Source: Bacillota bacterium (GTDB lineage: Bacteria; Bacillota; Clostridia; DSM-8532). From it: 44,991 nt of DNA. Made by a program: the position numbers and the translations under genes. The notes below the pieces were generated by a model. The model saw only the letters and a program-made list of their open reading frames with translations, was not told the DNA's origin and searched no databases. Position 1 is the first letter of the stretch. Every line of letters begins with the position of its first letter. The stretch lies in NCBI GenBank assembly GCA_023411795.1, contig JAEYOK010000052.1, positions 1 through 44,991 of the forward strand, given 5' to 3'. Positions 9,013-17,421 of the stretch are shown here, piece by piece.

Positions 9013-9966
9013 TTAATTTACTTTAGATATAAAAGCCGCTCCAACAATTCCGGCATCATTTCCCATTTGGGCTACAACAATGGGGATTGAAGGCAGCCCA
9101 TCACTACCGTAGGTTTTGCCTCTCATTTTCTCTTTTAACGGTATAATAAGATTATCGCCCTCTTTTGAAACTCCTCCTCCGATTACAACCACGTCTGGTT
9201 GAAATATGTTAATTATATTGGAGAGAGCTTCACCAAAAATACCTATATAATTTTCTATAACCTCGATACCGGCTTTATCGCCTGTTTTTGCTGCGGTAAA
9301 GGCCATTTTCGCATCTATATCGTCCAAATTCCCACCACAGAGCTCATGTATTATTGATTCTGGGTTCTTCTCTGCTGCCTCTCTTGTCTGTCTGATAAGA
9401 CCCGGAGCTGCCGAATAAGCTTCCCAGCATCCTTTTCGACCACAGGTACACATTTCTCCGTTAATACTAACCACCATGTGGCCTAACTCAGCGCCCATAC
9501 CATTAGTTCCTGTAAAGAGCTTTTTATTTATAATAACCCCGCCACCAATACCTGTTCCAATAGTTATTACAACCGCATCATTCACACCTTTGGCAGCTCC
9601 GGCAACGCTCTCCGCTATCGCAGCACAATTTGCATCATTCTCAAGATAAACAGGCACATTTATAAGCTTTTGAAACGCCTCTTTAACATTGACATTTCTA
9701 AAGCTGAGATTATTGTTATATAGTATGATTCCATTTTCCCTATCATGGGCGCCGGGGCTTCCGATCCCTATACTGTATATATCTTTCTCGGTTAATCCGG
9801 CATCTCTCATCAGGCCAATCACCAGCATACACATATCATTTACTATTTCATCCGATTTCCTGGTTCTGCCTGTTTTTACGTTTGCCTTTTTTAGTATCTT
9901 GCCATCATCATCTACTATTCCTGCAGCAATATTTGTGCCTCCGAGGTCAATACCGATATAATACAT
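9013..9966 (-). CDS. ROK-family glucokinase
   Basis: This is a cytoplasmic sugar kinase, most likely ATP-dependent glucose phosphorylation to glucose-6-phosphate. At 317 aa it has the size of Gram-positive GlcK. The phosphate-binding DLGGTN is at 7-12. The catalytic Asp111 sits in LENDANC. The ROK metal site is built from His163 and the CTCGRKGCWEAYSAA block (Cys173, 175, 180). No N-terminal helix-turn-helix is present, so it is an enzyme rather than a NagC/XylR-type regulator. Substrate preference (glucose versus fructose or mannose) is inferred from similarity to GlcK and not proven. Confidence 0.9.
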   Translation of the reverse strand: MYYIGIDLGGTNIAAGIVDDDGKILKKANVKTGRTRKSDEIVNDMCMLVIGLMRDAGLTEKDIYSIGIGSPGAHDRENGIILYNNNLSFRNVNVKEAFQKLINVPVYLENDANCAAIAESVAGAAKGVNDAVVITIGTGIGGGVIINKKLFTGTNGMGAELGHMVVSINGEMCTCGRKGCWEAYSAAPGLIRQTREAAEKNPESIIHELCGGNLDDIDAKMAFTAAKTGDKAGIEVIENYIGIFGEALSNIINIFQPDVVVIGGGVSKEGDNLIIPLKEKMRGKTYGSDGLPSIPIVVAQMGNDAGIVGAAFISKVN

Positions 9967-10080
9967 ATTTTCATCCCCCTAAAGCGTTTTACAATAATCC
10001 AATTAATCGTATTTATGATATAATAATCCTTGGAGTATAGTCAAGTAAAAGGCTATTTTAACGTTTATGAAAGGATTAAT

Positions 10081-10629
10081 ATGATATACGGAAAGAATGT
10101 AGTATTGCGAACCGTATACCCCCATGAGGTTGATCACGTCTACGAACTTGTAACTTATATAAACGCAAAAGGCAGGTTCTGGCATTTATCTATTCCCTCA
10201 TCAAGCGAGTTTACAAGAGAGTTTAACAGATCTGGTTTTTGGAGCACAGATGAGGGTCGCATGTTGATTTTATCTCACCAGGGTGATTATATAGGCGAAA
10301 TCCTCTACTTTAAGGGGCTGGACTACCAATCCGGATATGAGGTAGGGTATGAACTTTTTGATGAGAGATTCCAAGGTCATGGGTACATGAGTGAGGCTCT
10401 TCTGCTTTTTTGCGCTTACATGTTTTCTATTCGCCCTATAAATCGAATTCAGGTAAATACAATGGAAGGGAATATTGCAAGTGCCAGAGTTGCTGAGAAA
10501 TGTGGCTTCACCTATGAAGGGACTATGAGAAAGGCAACCTTCAATCAGGGCGAATATCATAACCTAAAACTCTATTCTCTTTTAAGGGAAGAATGCCCTT
10601 CCTTGGACAGTCTTTTAAATACAAATTAA
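10081..10629 (+). CDS. GNAT N-acetyltransferase (RimJ/RimL-like)
   Basis: This is a 182-aa acetyl-CoA-dependent acetyltransferase of the family acting on protein N-termini or small amines; the substrate is unknown. Family features include an N-terminal LRTVYPHEVDHVYEL segment, a central strand leading to GYEVGYELFDERFQGHGYMSEAL (acetyl-CoA pyrophosphate loop around QGHGYMSEA), and the typical NIASARVAEKCGFTYEG block. The ATG at 10081 has AAAGG upstream; a frame-open TTG at 10030 would add 17 atypical residues and is not preferred. It is divergent from the ROK gene and one of only two confident plus-strand genes in the window, interrupting the usual ecfT-truA neighbourhood. Confidence 0.85.
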   Translation: MIYGKNVVLRTVYPHEVDHVYELVTYINAKGRFWHLSIPSSSEFTREFNRSGFWSTDEGRMLILSHQGDYIGEILYFKGLDYQSGYEVGYELFDERFQGHGYMSEALLLFCAYMFSIRPINRIQVNTMEGNIASARVAEKCGFTYEGTMRKATFNQGEYHNLKLYSLLREECPSLDSLLNTN

Positions 10630-10721
10630 TTCTGCTTTTCATAATGTATAAATAGGCTTAGAAGGACAAAAATACTATTAAGTAATCTACTATATCCACA
10701 ATTGAGAGGTTAGCATATTCT

Positions 10722-11408
10722 ATGTTACCCCTGACAATAGCTAAAACAGTTTTAATGTATCTGGTAATAATAATATCGATGAGGTTGATGGGAAAACGCC
10801 AGATAGGCCAGCTTCAACCTTACGAATTTGCTATTGCAATTATGATTTCTGAGCTTGCTGTCATTCCGTTAACCGATGACAGCAAAAATTTACTACACGA
10901 CTTAGTCCCAATAGCAGTCTTGGTAATATGTCAGGTGCTTTTATCCTATTTATCCATAAAAGGTGTACGAGTAAGAGAAATTATATGCGGAAAGCCAATG
11001 CTCCTTATAAGAGATGGGAAGCTTCTTGAAAAAAACATGCGTAAAGAAATGTACACAATAAATGATCTCAACGAGCAACTTAGGTCTTACAGCATACAAA
11101 GCATAAATGATGTCGAGTATGGTATTTTAGAAACTAATGGACAATTGAGTGTGATGCTTAAAAGTGAAAAAAGACCGACCACTCCTGAAGATTTCGGTAT
11201 AAAGACAACTCACGAGAAGTTCAGCCATGATATTATTATAGACGGTAAGCTTATAGGAAGATCTCTGGAACGTTTGCATATAAAGCGAGCGTGGGTGGAT
11301 GAAGCTCTGAAGGAATATGGTGTAAACGATTATAAACAAGTGTTTTATGCATATATCGACAGTAATATGAAAATTAAAGTGCAAAAAAAAGGAGAATATT
11401 TGGAATAA
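10722..11408 (+). CDS. YetF-like DUF421 membrane protein
   Basis: This 228-aa protein begins with two or three membrane helices (about 5-20, 35-52, 60-78). They carry the family motif SMRLMGKRQIGQLQPYEF, followed by a cytoplasmic alpha/beta domain (IICGKPMLLIRDGKL, then LNEQLRSYSIQSINDVEYGILETNG). This is the layout of the YetF/YkjA/YdfS group of Firmicutes. Some of these are linked to germinant-receptor or spore-membrane function in Bacillus; the molecular activity is poorly known. It follows the GNAT gene by 92 bp in the same direction and converges on a small minus-strand gene 5 bp away. Confidence 0.85.
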   Translation: MLPLTIAKTVLMYLVIIISMRLMGKRQIGQLQPYEFAIAIMISELAVIPLTDDSKNLLHDLVPIAVLVICQVLLSYLSIKGVRVREIICGKPMLLIRDGKLLEKNMRKEMYTINDLNEQLRSYSIQSINDVEYGILETNGQLSVMLKSEKRPTTPEDFGIKTTHEKFSHDIIIDGKLIGRSLERLHIKRAWVDEALKEYGVNDYKQVFYAYIDSNMKIKVQKKGEYLE

Positions 11409-11413
11409 CCCCA

Positions 11414-11674
11414 TTACAACCGTTTCGCTGAATTTATGAGTAGGAATTCCACAATGGTCTTCATTATTTCCAGCTCTATTTGTTTGATATTGATCTTATC
11501 AATAACATTATTAATAGTATCAGGATACTCCATATTAACCTTCGGCGGTTTTCTGGATACTGAAATCAACTCATTTTTAAACCTGGTTACTCCGTCATCA
11601 TAAGTTACTTTAATTACAAAATGTGGGTCAAAGCTCTTTTCCTTGACAACCTCCGCTTTAATATTAATTTTCAA
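11414..11674 (-). CDS. Hypothetical protein
   Basis: This is an 86-aa protein with no recognised domain. It has an N-terminal beta-rich half (KINIKAEVVKEKSFDPHFVIKV) and a C-terminal helix (IKQIELEIMKTIVEFLL). It is soluble-looking and slightly basic. It lies downstream of ecfT by 83 bp on the same strand and converges on the YetF-like gene. The ORF is uninterrupted and the ATG is preceded by GGGGG about 8 nt upstream, which supports it as a real gene. No function is proposed. Confidence 0.55.
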   Translation of the reverse strand: MKINIKAEVVKEKSFDPHFVIKVTYDDGVTRFKNELISVSRKPPKVNMEYPDTINNVIDKINIKQIELEIMKTIVEFLLINSAKRL

Positions 11675-11757
11675 AAATAAACCCCCGCTTACTAAACATA
11701 ATCTTAATATTAATATTATCGTCCAAGTTATATAATAAAATTAGTATCAAGACATAA

Positions 11758-12558
11758 TCAATAAATAATCCTAATTCCAAACAGGAAAACCAGAAATATA
11801 ACGCCAATTATCGTAACTATCCCATCTATTGATGAAAAATGTATTGACTTCAGTCGTGTTCTGCCCTTACCGCCTTTGTAACATCTGGATTCCATTGCCT
11901 CTGCCAACTCATCAGCTCTCTTGAAGGCACTGACAAAAAGCGGAACTAAAACAGGAATAAAACTTTTTATTCTCGAAAAGATACTACCCGTGTCAAAATC
12001 AGCTCCTCTTGACGCCTGAGCCTTCATTATTCGTTCAGTTTCCTCCATCAGTGTAGGTATGAATCTTAGTGCAATTGACATCATCATTGCAATTTCATGA
12101 GCAGGCACCCCTATTTTTTCAAAAGGTTTTAATAGTCGCTCAATTCCGTCAGTCATGGTCATAGGAGTGGTGGTTAGGGTCATAAGCGAAGCGGTAATAA
12201 CCAGCATAACCAATCTGAAAAAAAGCTTAATTGCAGATATAACACCCTCGTAGGTTATGTTGACAGGCCCGATGGTTATAATAGGATTCCCTGGGGTCAG
12301 AAATATATTTAGAAGGGCAGTTATTGACATAATTACCACTAAGGGCTTTAAGCCTTTCAATGTCTGATTTAATGGAACACTACTTAATAAAAGGAGAGCT
12401 ATGGTTAATGAACCCATCATGACATATTCCTGCCATGAATCTATCATAAATGTTGCAACCATTAGAATTCCGGTCCATATTATCTTCGTCCTAGGATCAA
12501 GACGATGGAGTATTGAATTGCCTGGAACATATTGTCCTAATGTAATATTTCCAATCAT
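11758..12558 (-). CDS. ecfT: Energy-coupling factor transporter transmembrane protein EcfT
   Basis: This is the membrane scaffold of a group II ECF vitamin/metal transporter, linking the ATPases to exchangeable S components. It has 266 aa with membrane segments around 27-60, 68-92, 110-130 and the last 20 residues. Two coupling-helix motifs of the X-R-G type (QASRGADF and MESRCYKG) are present in the long C-terminal cytoplasmic stretch. The start overlaps the ecfA stop by 4 bp (ATGA), so the two are translationally coupled. No S-component gene is in the window, as expected of the shared module located after rplQ. Confidence 0.95.
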   Translation of the reverse strand: MIGNITLGQYVPGNSILHRLDPRTKIIWTGILMVATFMIDSWQEYVMMGSLTIALLLLSSVPLNQTLKGLKPLVVIMSITALLNIFLTPGNPIITIGPVNITYEGVISAIKLFFRLVMLVITASLMTLTTTPMTMTDGIERLLKPFEKIGVPAHEIAMMMSIALRFIPTLMEETERIMKAQASRGADFDTGSIFSRIKSFIPVLVPLFVSAFKRADELAEAMESRCYKGGKGRTRLKSIHFSSIDGIVTIIGVIFLVFLFGIRIIY

Positions 12559-14360
12559 TGGACGCCACCTCCCACAGGCTTTTTACTAATCCCTTCTATA
12601 TAATGACTGGCCTGATCAATAGTCAGTATTGTTGGAAGGTCATACCCTAAGTTTTCAAGTTCCTTAAACAGCTTTGTTATCTGAGGAATATCCAGATCAT
12701 ATTTATTTAGTTCAGTATCTTTCTTGAAAACATTACCGGCGCTATCACACATAACGATACTACCCTCGCTCATTACAGCAACCCGGTTGCAAAATGCGGC
12801 GACTTCTTCCATGTTATGAGAGATAATGATTATAGTCGTGCCCTCTTTTTTATTTAAGCTTGATAAAATCTTGAAAACTTCTAAGCTTCCTTGAGGATCA
12901 AGGCCGGCTGTAGGTTCATCAAGAATCAGGACCTTAGGCTCCATAACCAGAACACCTGCAATAGCCACTCTGCGTTTCTGTCCTCCCGATAGTTCAAATG
13001 GTGATTTTTCTAGAAGCTCAGGAGCTATGCCAAGCAGATTAATGGTGTGAAGAACCCTTTCCTTTATTTCATCCTGACTCAGGCTAAGTTTATTAAGACC
13101 AAAGGTAATATCCTTATACACCGTCTCTTCAAAAAGCTGATGCTCTGGATATTGGAAAATTAAGCCCACCTTTTTACGAAGAGCCTTAAGTTCCTTACCC
13201 TCCGCCCTCAGGCCATCCACCTCAATAGTACCCGAATCAGGTTTAAGAATGCCGTTAAGATGCTGAACCAAAGTTGATTTTCCTGAACCGGTATGGCCTA
13301 TAATACCCAATATATCGCCGGTGTTTAATGTCAGGTTTATATCCTTAAGTGCTTTCCTTTCAAAGGTGCTGCCTGGCATATAAGTATGGCTAAGATTCTG
13401 AATTTTTACGATGGGATCCTTATTAATTTCTTCAGGCAAATAAGGTTCTTCTTCTAGTCTAAGTATATCGAGTGGTGTTTTTTCTTTTCGGCGTAAGTCG
13501 GATCTCGGATTATTATCCAGTAGTTCTTTCATTAGCTCAAGCATTTCTTCCATTGTTACAGGAAGTCTGTCCATTTTAAAACCGCTTAGTCTCATCCTAT
13601 ATGCCAGAGCGGTAATCTGAGGAACATCAAGTCCTGCACGTCTAACTTCTTCTACTTTCTCAAATATCTGTCTCGGTTTTCCTTTAAGTATAATCCTTCC
13701 GGCTTCCATGACTAATATCTGATCTGCATTTACAGCTTCATCCATATGATGAGTGATTAGAACTATAGTAATCCCCTTATCCCGGTTAAGGGAACGTAAT
13801 ACTTCCATAACTTCTTTGCGTCCATTTGGATCCAGCATGGATGTGGCTTCATCAAGTACTATGCACTTGGGCTCCATAGAAAGAATTCCTGCTATAGCAA
13901 CTCTTTGCTTCTGGCCTCCTGAAAGCATATGAGGAGAAAATTCACCAAAGCCTTCCATATCTACGAGCATAAGTGATTCGTCAACCCTTACCCTGATTTC
14001 TTCGGGTGACACGCCTAAATTCTCGGGACCAAATGCCACATCCTCTTCAACCGTTGTAGCGACTATCTGGTTGTCAGGATTCTGATGAACCAAACCCAGT
14101 GTTTTTCTTATATCCCATATCATTTCACCGTTGCTGGTACTAATTCCGTCAATAACAACAGTACCTTTTCTGGGCAGGAGAAGCCCATTAAGTAGCCTAG
14201 CAAGAGTAGATTTACCCGAACCGTTTCTTCCTAAAACCACAACAAAGCTACCCTTTTCGATAGATATGGAAACACCGCGAACAGCTTGAACTCCAAGCTC
14301 ATCATCGCTTTGAGACATATATTCATAATAAACATCATCTGTTTTTATCATCTCATTCAT
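12555..14360 (-). CDS. Fused double ATPase of ECF transporter (EcfA1-EcfA2)
   Basis: Two complete ABC ATPase domains lie in one reading frame. With the ATG at 14360 (601 aa), domain 1 has Walker A GRNGSGKST at 44-52, LSGGQ at 146-150 and Walker B ending in DEATS. Domain 2 has GHTGSGKST at 355-363, LSGGQ at 457-461 and DEPTA. A charged linker spans about 285-316. Most Firmicutes encode these as separate ecfA1 and ecfA2 genes at this site, so the fusion is unusual. The start at 14360 is preferred because GGTGA stands 6 nt upstream; upstream in-frame ATGs (14372, 14408) lack a site. It is probably co-transcribed with rplQ and coupled to ecfT, powering vitamin uptake. Confidence 0.93.
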   Translation of the reverse strand: MNEMIKTDDVYYEYMSQSDDELGVQAVRGVSISIEKGSFVVVLGRNGSGKSTLARLLNGLLLPRKGTVVIDGISTSNGEMIWDIRKTLGLVHQNPDNQIVATTVEEDVAFGPENLGVSPEEIRVRVDESLMLVDMEGFGEFSPHMLSGGQKQRVAIAGILSMEPKCIVLDEATSMLDPNGRKEVMEVLRSLNRDKGITIVLITHHMDEAVNADQILVMEAGRIILKGKPRQIFEKVEEVRRAGLDVPQITALAYRMRLSGFKMDRLPVTMEEMLELMKELLDNNPRSDLRRKEKTPLDILRLEEEPYLPEEINKDPIVKIQNLSHTYMPGSTFERKALKDINLTLNTGDILGIIGHTGSGKSTLVQHLNGILKPDSGTIEVDGLRAEGKELKALRKKVGLIFQYPEHQLFEETVYKDITFGLNKLSLSQDEIKERVLHTINLLGIAPELLEKSPFELSGGQKRRVAIAGVLVMEPKVLILDEPTAGLDPQGSLEVFKILSSLNKKEGTTIIIISHNMEEVAAFCNRVAVMSEGSIVMCDSAGNVFKKDTELNKYDLDIPQITKLFKELENLGYDLPTILTIDQASHYIEGISKKPVGGGVQ

Positions 14361-14434
14361 TAAGTTCACCATAAAAGATAATGGAGAACGGTGTAACCCG
14401 CCCTCCATTATCTTACGCTTAAATAATCTCTGAA

Positions 14435-14962
14435 TTATACCAATTCAAGTACAACCACATCGGCGCCATCGCCACGTCTTGCCCCAAGCTTATAGATATG
14501 GGTGTAACCACCTTTTCTATCCTTGTATTTGGGGGCAATATCGTTGAACAATTTGTTGGTCAGGCTTATTGTATTGCCTTTTTCATCCTTAACCTTGTAG
14601 ACCCAGTTCATAATGAGACGTCTTGCTGCTAGGCGAGAAGGAGCGTCAACCGTTTTTAACTCGGTCTTAGTTTCTCTATCCACAACCTCATACTTGTTAC
14701 CGTTCTTTGATGTTACGGTTTTAAGTATCTTGCGACCTTTGCTATCTACAACCGGAGCGCTAATTGTTACGTTTTTAGGAGCAGTATAATTATCGCACTC
14801 TTTAACAGCTACTGTAATAAGCTTTTCAACGATATCCTTAACTTCCTTTGCTCTGGTTTCAGTTGTCTCAATACGTCCGTGCTGGATCAGAGAGGTTACC
14901 AGTCCCTTTAACATTGCCTTACGCTGGTCTGTAGGTCTCCCTAATTTTTTATTTGCAGGCAT
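14435..14962 (-). CDS. rplQ: 50S ribosomal protein L17, with internal insertion
   Basis: L17 contacts 23S rRNA near the polypeptide exit. The family core is clear at both ends: KLGRPTDQRKAMLKGL, RIETTETRAKEV, then RLAARRLIMNW and GGYTHIYKLGARRGDGA. At 175 aa it exceeds the roughly 120 aa of Bacillus L17. The excess is a block at about residues 53-105 (from VKECDNYTAPK to ELKTVDAPS), where B. subtilis has only a short loop. It is the last ribosomal gene of the superoperon, 30 bp after rpoA; no terminator is seen before ecfA. Confidence 0.97.
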   Translation of the reverse strand: MPANKKLGRPTDQRKAMLKGLVTSLIQHGRIETTETRAKEVKDIVEKLITVAVKECDNYTAPKNVTISAPVVDSKGRKILKTVTSKNGNKYEVVDRETKTELKTVDAPSRLAARRLIMNWVYKVKDEKGNTISLTNKLFNDIAPKYKDRKGGYTHIYKLGARRGDGADVVVLELV

Positions 14963-14992
14963 TTTGCTTCCTCCCTTAATAATCCATTATTC

Positions 14993-15940
14993 TTAATCTT
15001 CATTCGTAGCAAGCTTTAAATCTAAAGCTTCAAGCTTCTGAACTACTTCTTCAAGTGATTTGCGTCCGAGATTTCTAACCTTCATCATTTCGTCCTCGGT
15101 CTTACTGATGAGATCATCAACAGTATTTATACCTGCTCTCTTCAAGCAATTATAAGAACGAACTGAAAGGTCAAGTTCTTCAATTGTCATCTCAAGAATC
15201 TTGTCCTTAGCAGGTTCTCCCTTTTCTACGAGAATCTCGGTATTCTTGGCTCTATCTGTCAAGTCAATAAATAGATTGAGATGATCGCTCAGAATCTTAG
15301 CGCCAAGACTAATAGCTTCATCAGGTGCGATGGAACCATCTGTCCAGACCTCGATACTCAGTTTATCATAGTCAGTTACCTGCCCTACACGGGTATCCAC
15401 TACCGAATAATTCACCTTAGTAACAGGTGTATAAACGGAGTCTACCGGGATAACGCCTATCGGTTGATTCGGAAGCTTATTCTTTTCAGCTGAAACATAT
15501 CCGCGACCATGACTAACGTTAATTTCCATGAAAAATCTGTTATTCCCACTGATTGTGGCAATGTGCAAATCAGGATTTAATATCTCAACATCTGAGTCGG
15601 CTTTGATATCTGCAGCCGTTATTTCGCCTTCTCCCTCGTAATCAATATACAAGGTTTTAGATTGCTCACTGAAAAGCTTCAAGCGAAGCCCTTTTATGTT
15701 GAGAATAATCTCGGTCATGTCTTCAACAACACCGGGAACAGTAGTAAATTCATGAAGCACACCGTCAATCTTAATAGATGTAACAGCAGCTCCCGGTAAA
15801 GAGGAAATAAGAATCCTCCTCAATGAGTTACCCAATGTCGTGCCATAGCCTCTTTCCAAAGGTTCTATGACAAACTTTCCATAATTATTATTCTCTGTGC
15901 TTTCAGTACATTCAATCCTCGGCTTTTCCATTTCGATCAT
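14993..15940 (-). CDS. rpoA: DNA-directed RNA polymerase subunit alpha
   Basis: This 315-aa scaffold subunit dimerises to start RNA polymerase assembly. The N-terminal domain includes [22 protein letters not shown]-like residues (here [10 protein letters not shown]) and [12 protein letters not shown]. The C-terminal domain (about 245-315) has [19 protein letters not shown] and [11 protein letters not shown], the DNA UP-element and activator contact region. Length and layout are typical. The gene follows rpsD by 49 bp and precedes rplQ, the conserved alpha-operon order. The ATG at 15940 lies behind an AAGGAGG-like site. Confidence 0.98.
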   Translation of the reverse strand: [315 protein letters not shown]

Positions 15941-15989
15941 CAGTCAACCCTCCTTGGGTTATTTTATTATGAGGGTAATCGTATATTGA

Positions 15990-16616
15990 TTACTTGGAGT
16001 ACAACTCTACTATGAGGTGCTCCTGAACGTTAAGGTCTATATCCTCACGGGCTGGTAATGCAACAATCTTACCCTTAAGATTTTCCTGATCTACTTCAAG
16101 CCACTTTGGAACAACTTTTGCGCCTGTTATGTCAAGAATCTCTTTAAAACGAACAGACTTTTTGCCTTTTTCGCTGACATCAACAGTATCCCCTACTTTA
16201 ACTAAGTATGAAGGGATATTTAATCTCTTTCCGTTGACTTCAAAATGACCGTGTGTTACAAGCTGACGAGCTTCAGCTCTTGTTGATCCGAATCCCATTC
16301 TGTAAACAACGTTGTCAAGTCTGCTTTCAAGTAATTGTAACAGGTTCTCACCTGTAATACCTTTTTTGCGGTTTGCCATTTCGAAATACTTTCTGAACTG
16401 GCTTTCCAATAAACCATAGAATCTCTTAGCTTTCTGCTTTTCACGAAGCTGAATGCCGTACTCTGATAGTTTTTTCTTTGTAGCGCCATGCTGTCCGGGC
16501 GCATATGGTCTTCTACCAATAGCGCACTTATTTGAATAGCATCTCTCTCCCTTTAAAAAGAGCTTTTGCCCTTCTCTGCGGCAGAGCTTGCATGATGCGT
16601 CTGTATATCTTGCCAT
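15990..16616 (-). CDS. rpsD: 30S ribosomal protein S4 (zinc-binding form)
   Basis: S4 is a primary 16S rRNA-binding protein that initiates 30S assembly and, in many bacteria, represses its own synthesis. It has 208 aa. Four cysteines (9, 12, 26, 31) make the C+ zinc form. The central S4 RNA-binding domain has SRLDNVVYRMGFGSTRAEAR. It sits 17 bp after rpsK. In B. subtilis rpsD lies apart from the alpha operon; here it keeps the rpsK-rpsD-rpoA order. No separate S4 leader is apparent in the tight spacing. Confidence 0.98.
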   Translation of the reverse strand: MARYTDASCKLCRREGQKLFLKGERCYSNKCAIGRRPYAPGQHGATKKKLSEYGIQLREKQKAKRFYGLLESQFRKYFEMANRKKGITGENLLQLLESRLDNVVYRMGFGSTRAEARQLVTHGHFEVNGKRLNIPSYLVKVGDTVDVSEKGKKSVRFKEILDITGAKVVPKWLEVDQENLKGKIVALPAREDIDLNVQEHLIVELYSK

Positions 16617-16633
16617 CTATCCTTACACCTCCA

Positions 16634-17032
16634 TTAAACCCTTCTTCTCTTAGGCGGTCTGCATCCGTTATGAGGAATAGGGGTTACATCCTTAATAAGA
16701 TTAACCTCTAATCCGGCCGCCTGGAGTGCACGGATTGCCGCCTCACGGCCGGCTCCTGGTCCTTTTACATAAACCGATACTGTCTTTAGGCCATGTTCCA
16801 TCGCTGCCTTTGCAGCTGTCTCAGCAGCTTGCTGAGCAGCAAAAGGAGTACTTTTTTTAGATCCTCTAAAGCCAAGTCCTCCTGAACTTGCCCATGATAG
16901 AGCATTTCCCTGGACGTCGGTTATAGTGACGATGGTATTGTTAAAGGAAGAACGAATGTGGGCTGCGCCACGCTCAATATTTTTCTTTTCCTTTTTCTTC
17001 CTTGATCTTCTAACAACTTTACCTGCTGCCAT
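16634..17032 (-). CDS. rpsK: 30S ribosomal protein S11
   Basis: S11 lies on the 30S platform near the mRNA path. It has 132 aa, the normal size. Family blocks include HIRSSFNNTIVTITDVQGN, GGLGFRGSKKSTPFAAQ and the C-terminal PIPHNGCRPPKRRRV. The N-terminus is strongly basic (RRSRKKKEKKN). It follows rpsM by 20 bp in the conserved alpha-operon order. The start ATG has a modest GGTCGAT site upstream. Confidence 0.98.
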   Translation of the reverse strand: MAAGKVVRRSRKKKEKKNIERGAAHIRSSFNNTIVTITDVQGNALSWASSGGLGFRGSKKSTPFAAQQAAETAAKAAMEHGLKTVSVYVKGPGAGREAAIRALQAAGLEVNLIKDVTPIPHNGCRPPKRRRV

Positions 17033-17052
17033 TTTATATATCGACCTCCCGA

Positions 17053-17421
17053 TTACTTCTTCTTGTTGGCAATAGTCTTTCTGGGTCCTTTACGAGTTCT
17101 TGCATTGGTCTTTGTTCTCTGACCACGAACCGGTAATCCCATCCTATGCCTGATTCCACGATAACACCTTATTTCCACAAGGCGCTTTATGTTAAGCGCA
17201 ACCTCTCTTCTAAGGTCACCTTCCACGGTATATGCCTTTTCAATAATGTCTCTAAGCTTCGTGATCTCATCATCAGTTAGATCACGTACGCGTGTATCGG
17301 GGTTGATACCCGTTTTAGCCAAAATTTCATTGGAACGGGCTCTTCCTATCCCGAAGATATACGTAAGGCCGATTTCTACTCTTTTTTCTCTCGGCAAGTC
17401 AACACCTGCAATACGAGCCAA
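17053..17421 (-). CDS. rpsM: 30S ribosomal protein S13
   Basis: S13 is in the 30S head, contacting P-site tRNA and the intersubunit bridge B1. It has 122 aa with the signature RGIRHRMGLPVRGQRTKTNARTR-type block near the end and the helix-two-turn-helix YIFGIGRARSNEIL. It begins with TTG at 17421, well supported by GGAGGTG eight bases upstream. A 288-bp spacer separates it from rpmJ, unusually long for this operon, which suggests a local leader or promoter. Confidence 0.97.
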   Translation of the reverse strand: MARIAGVDLPREKRVEIGLTYIFGIGRARSNEILAKTGINPDTRVRDLTDDEITKLRDIIEKAYTVEGDLRREVALNIKRLVEIRCYRGIRHRMGLPVRGQRTKTNARTRKGPRKTIANKKK

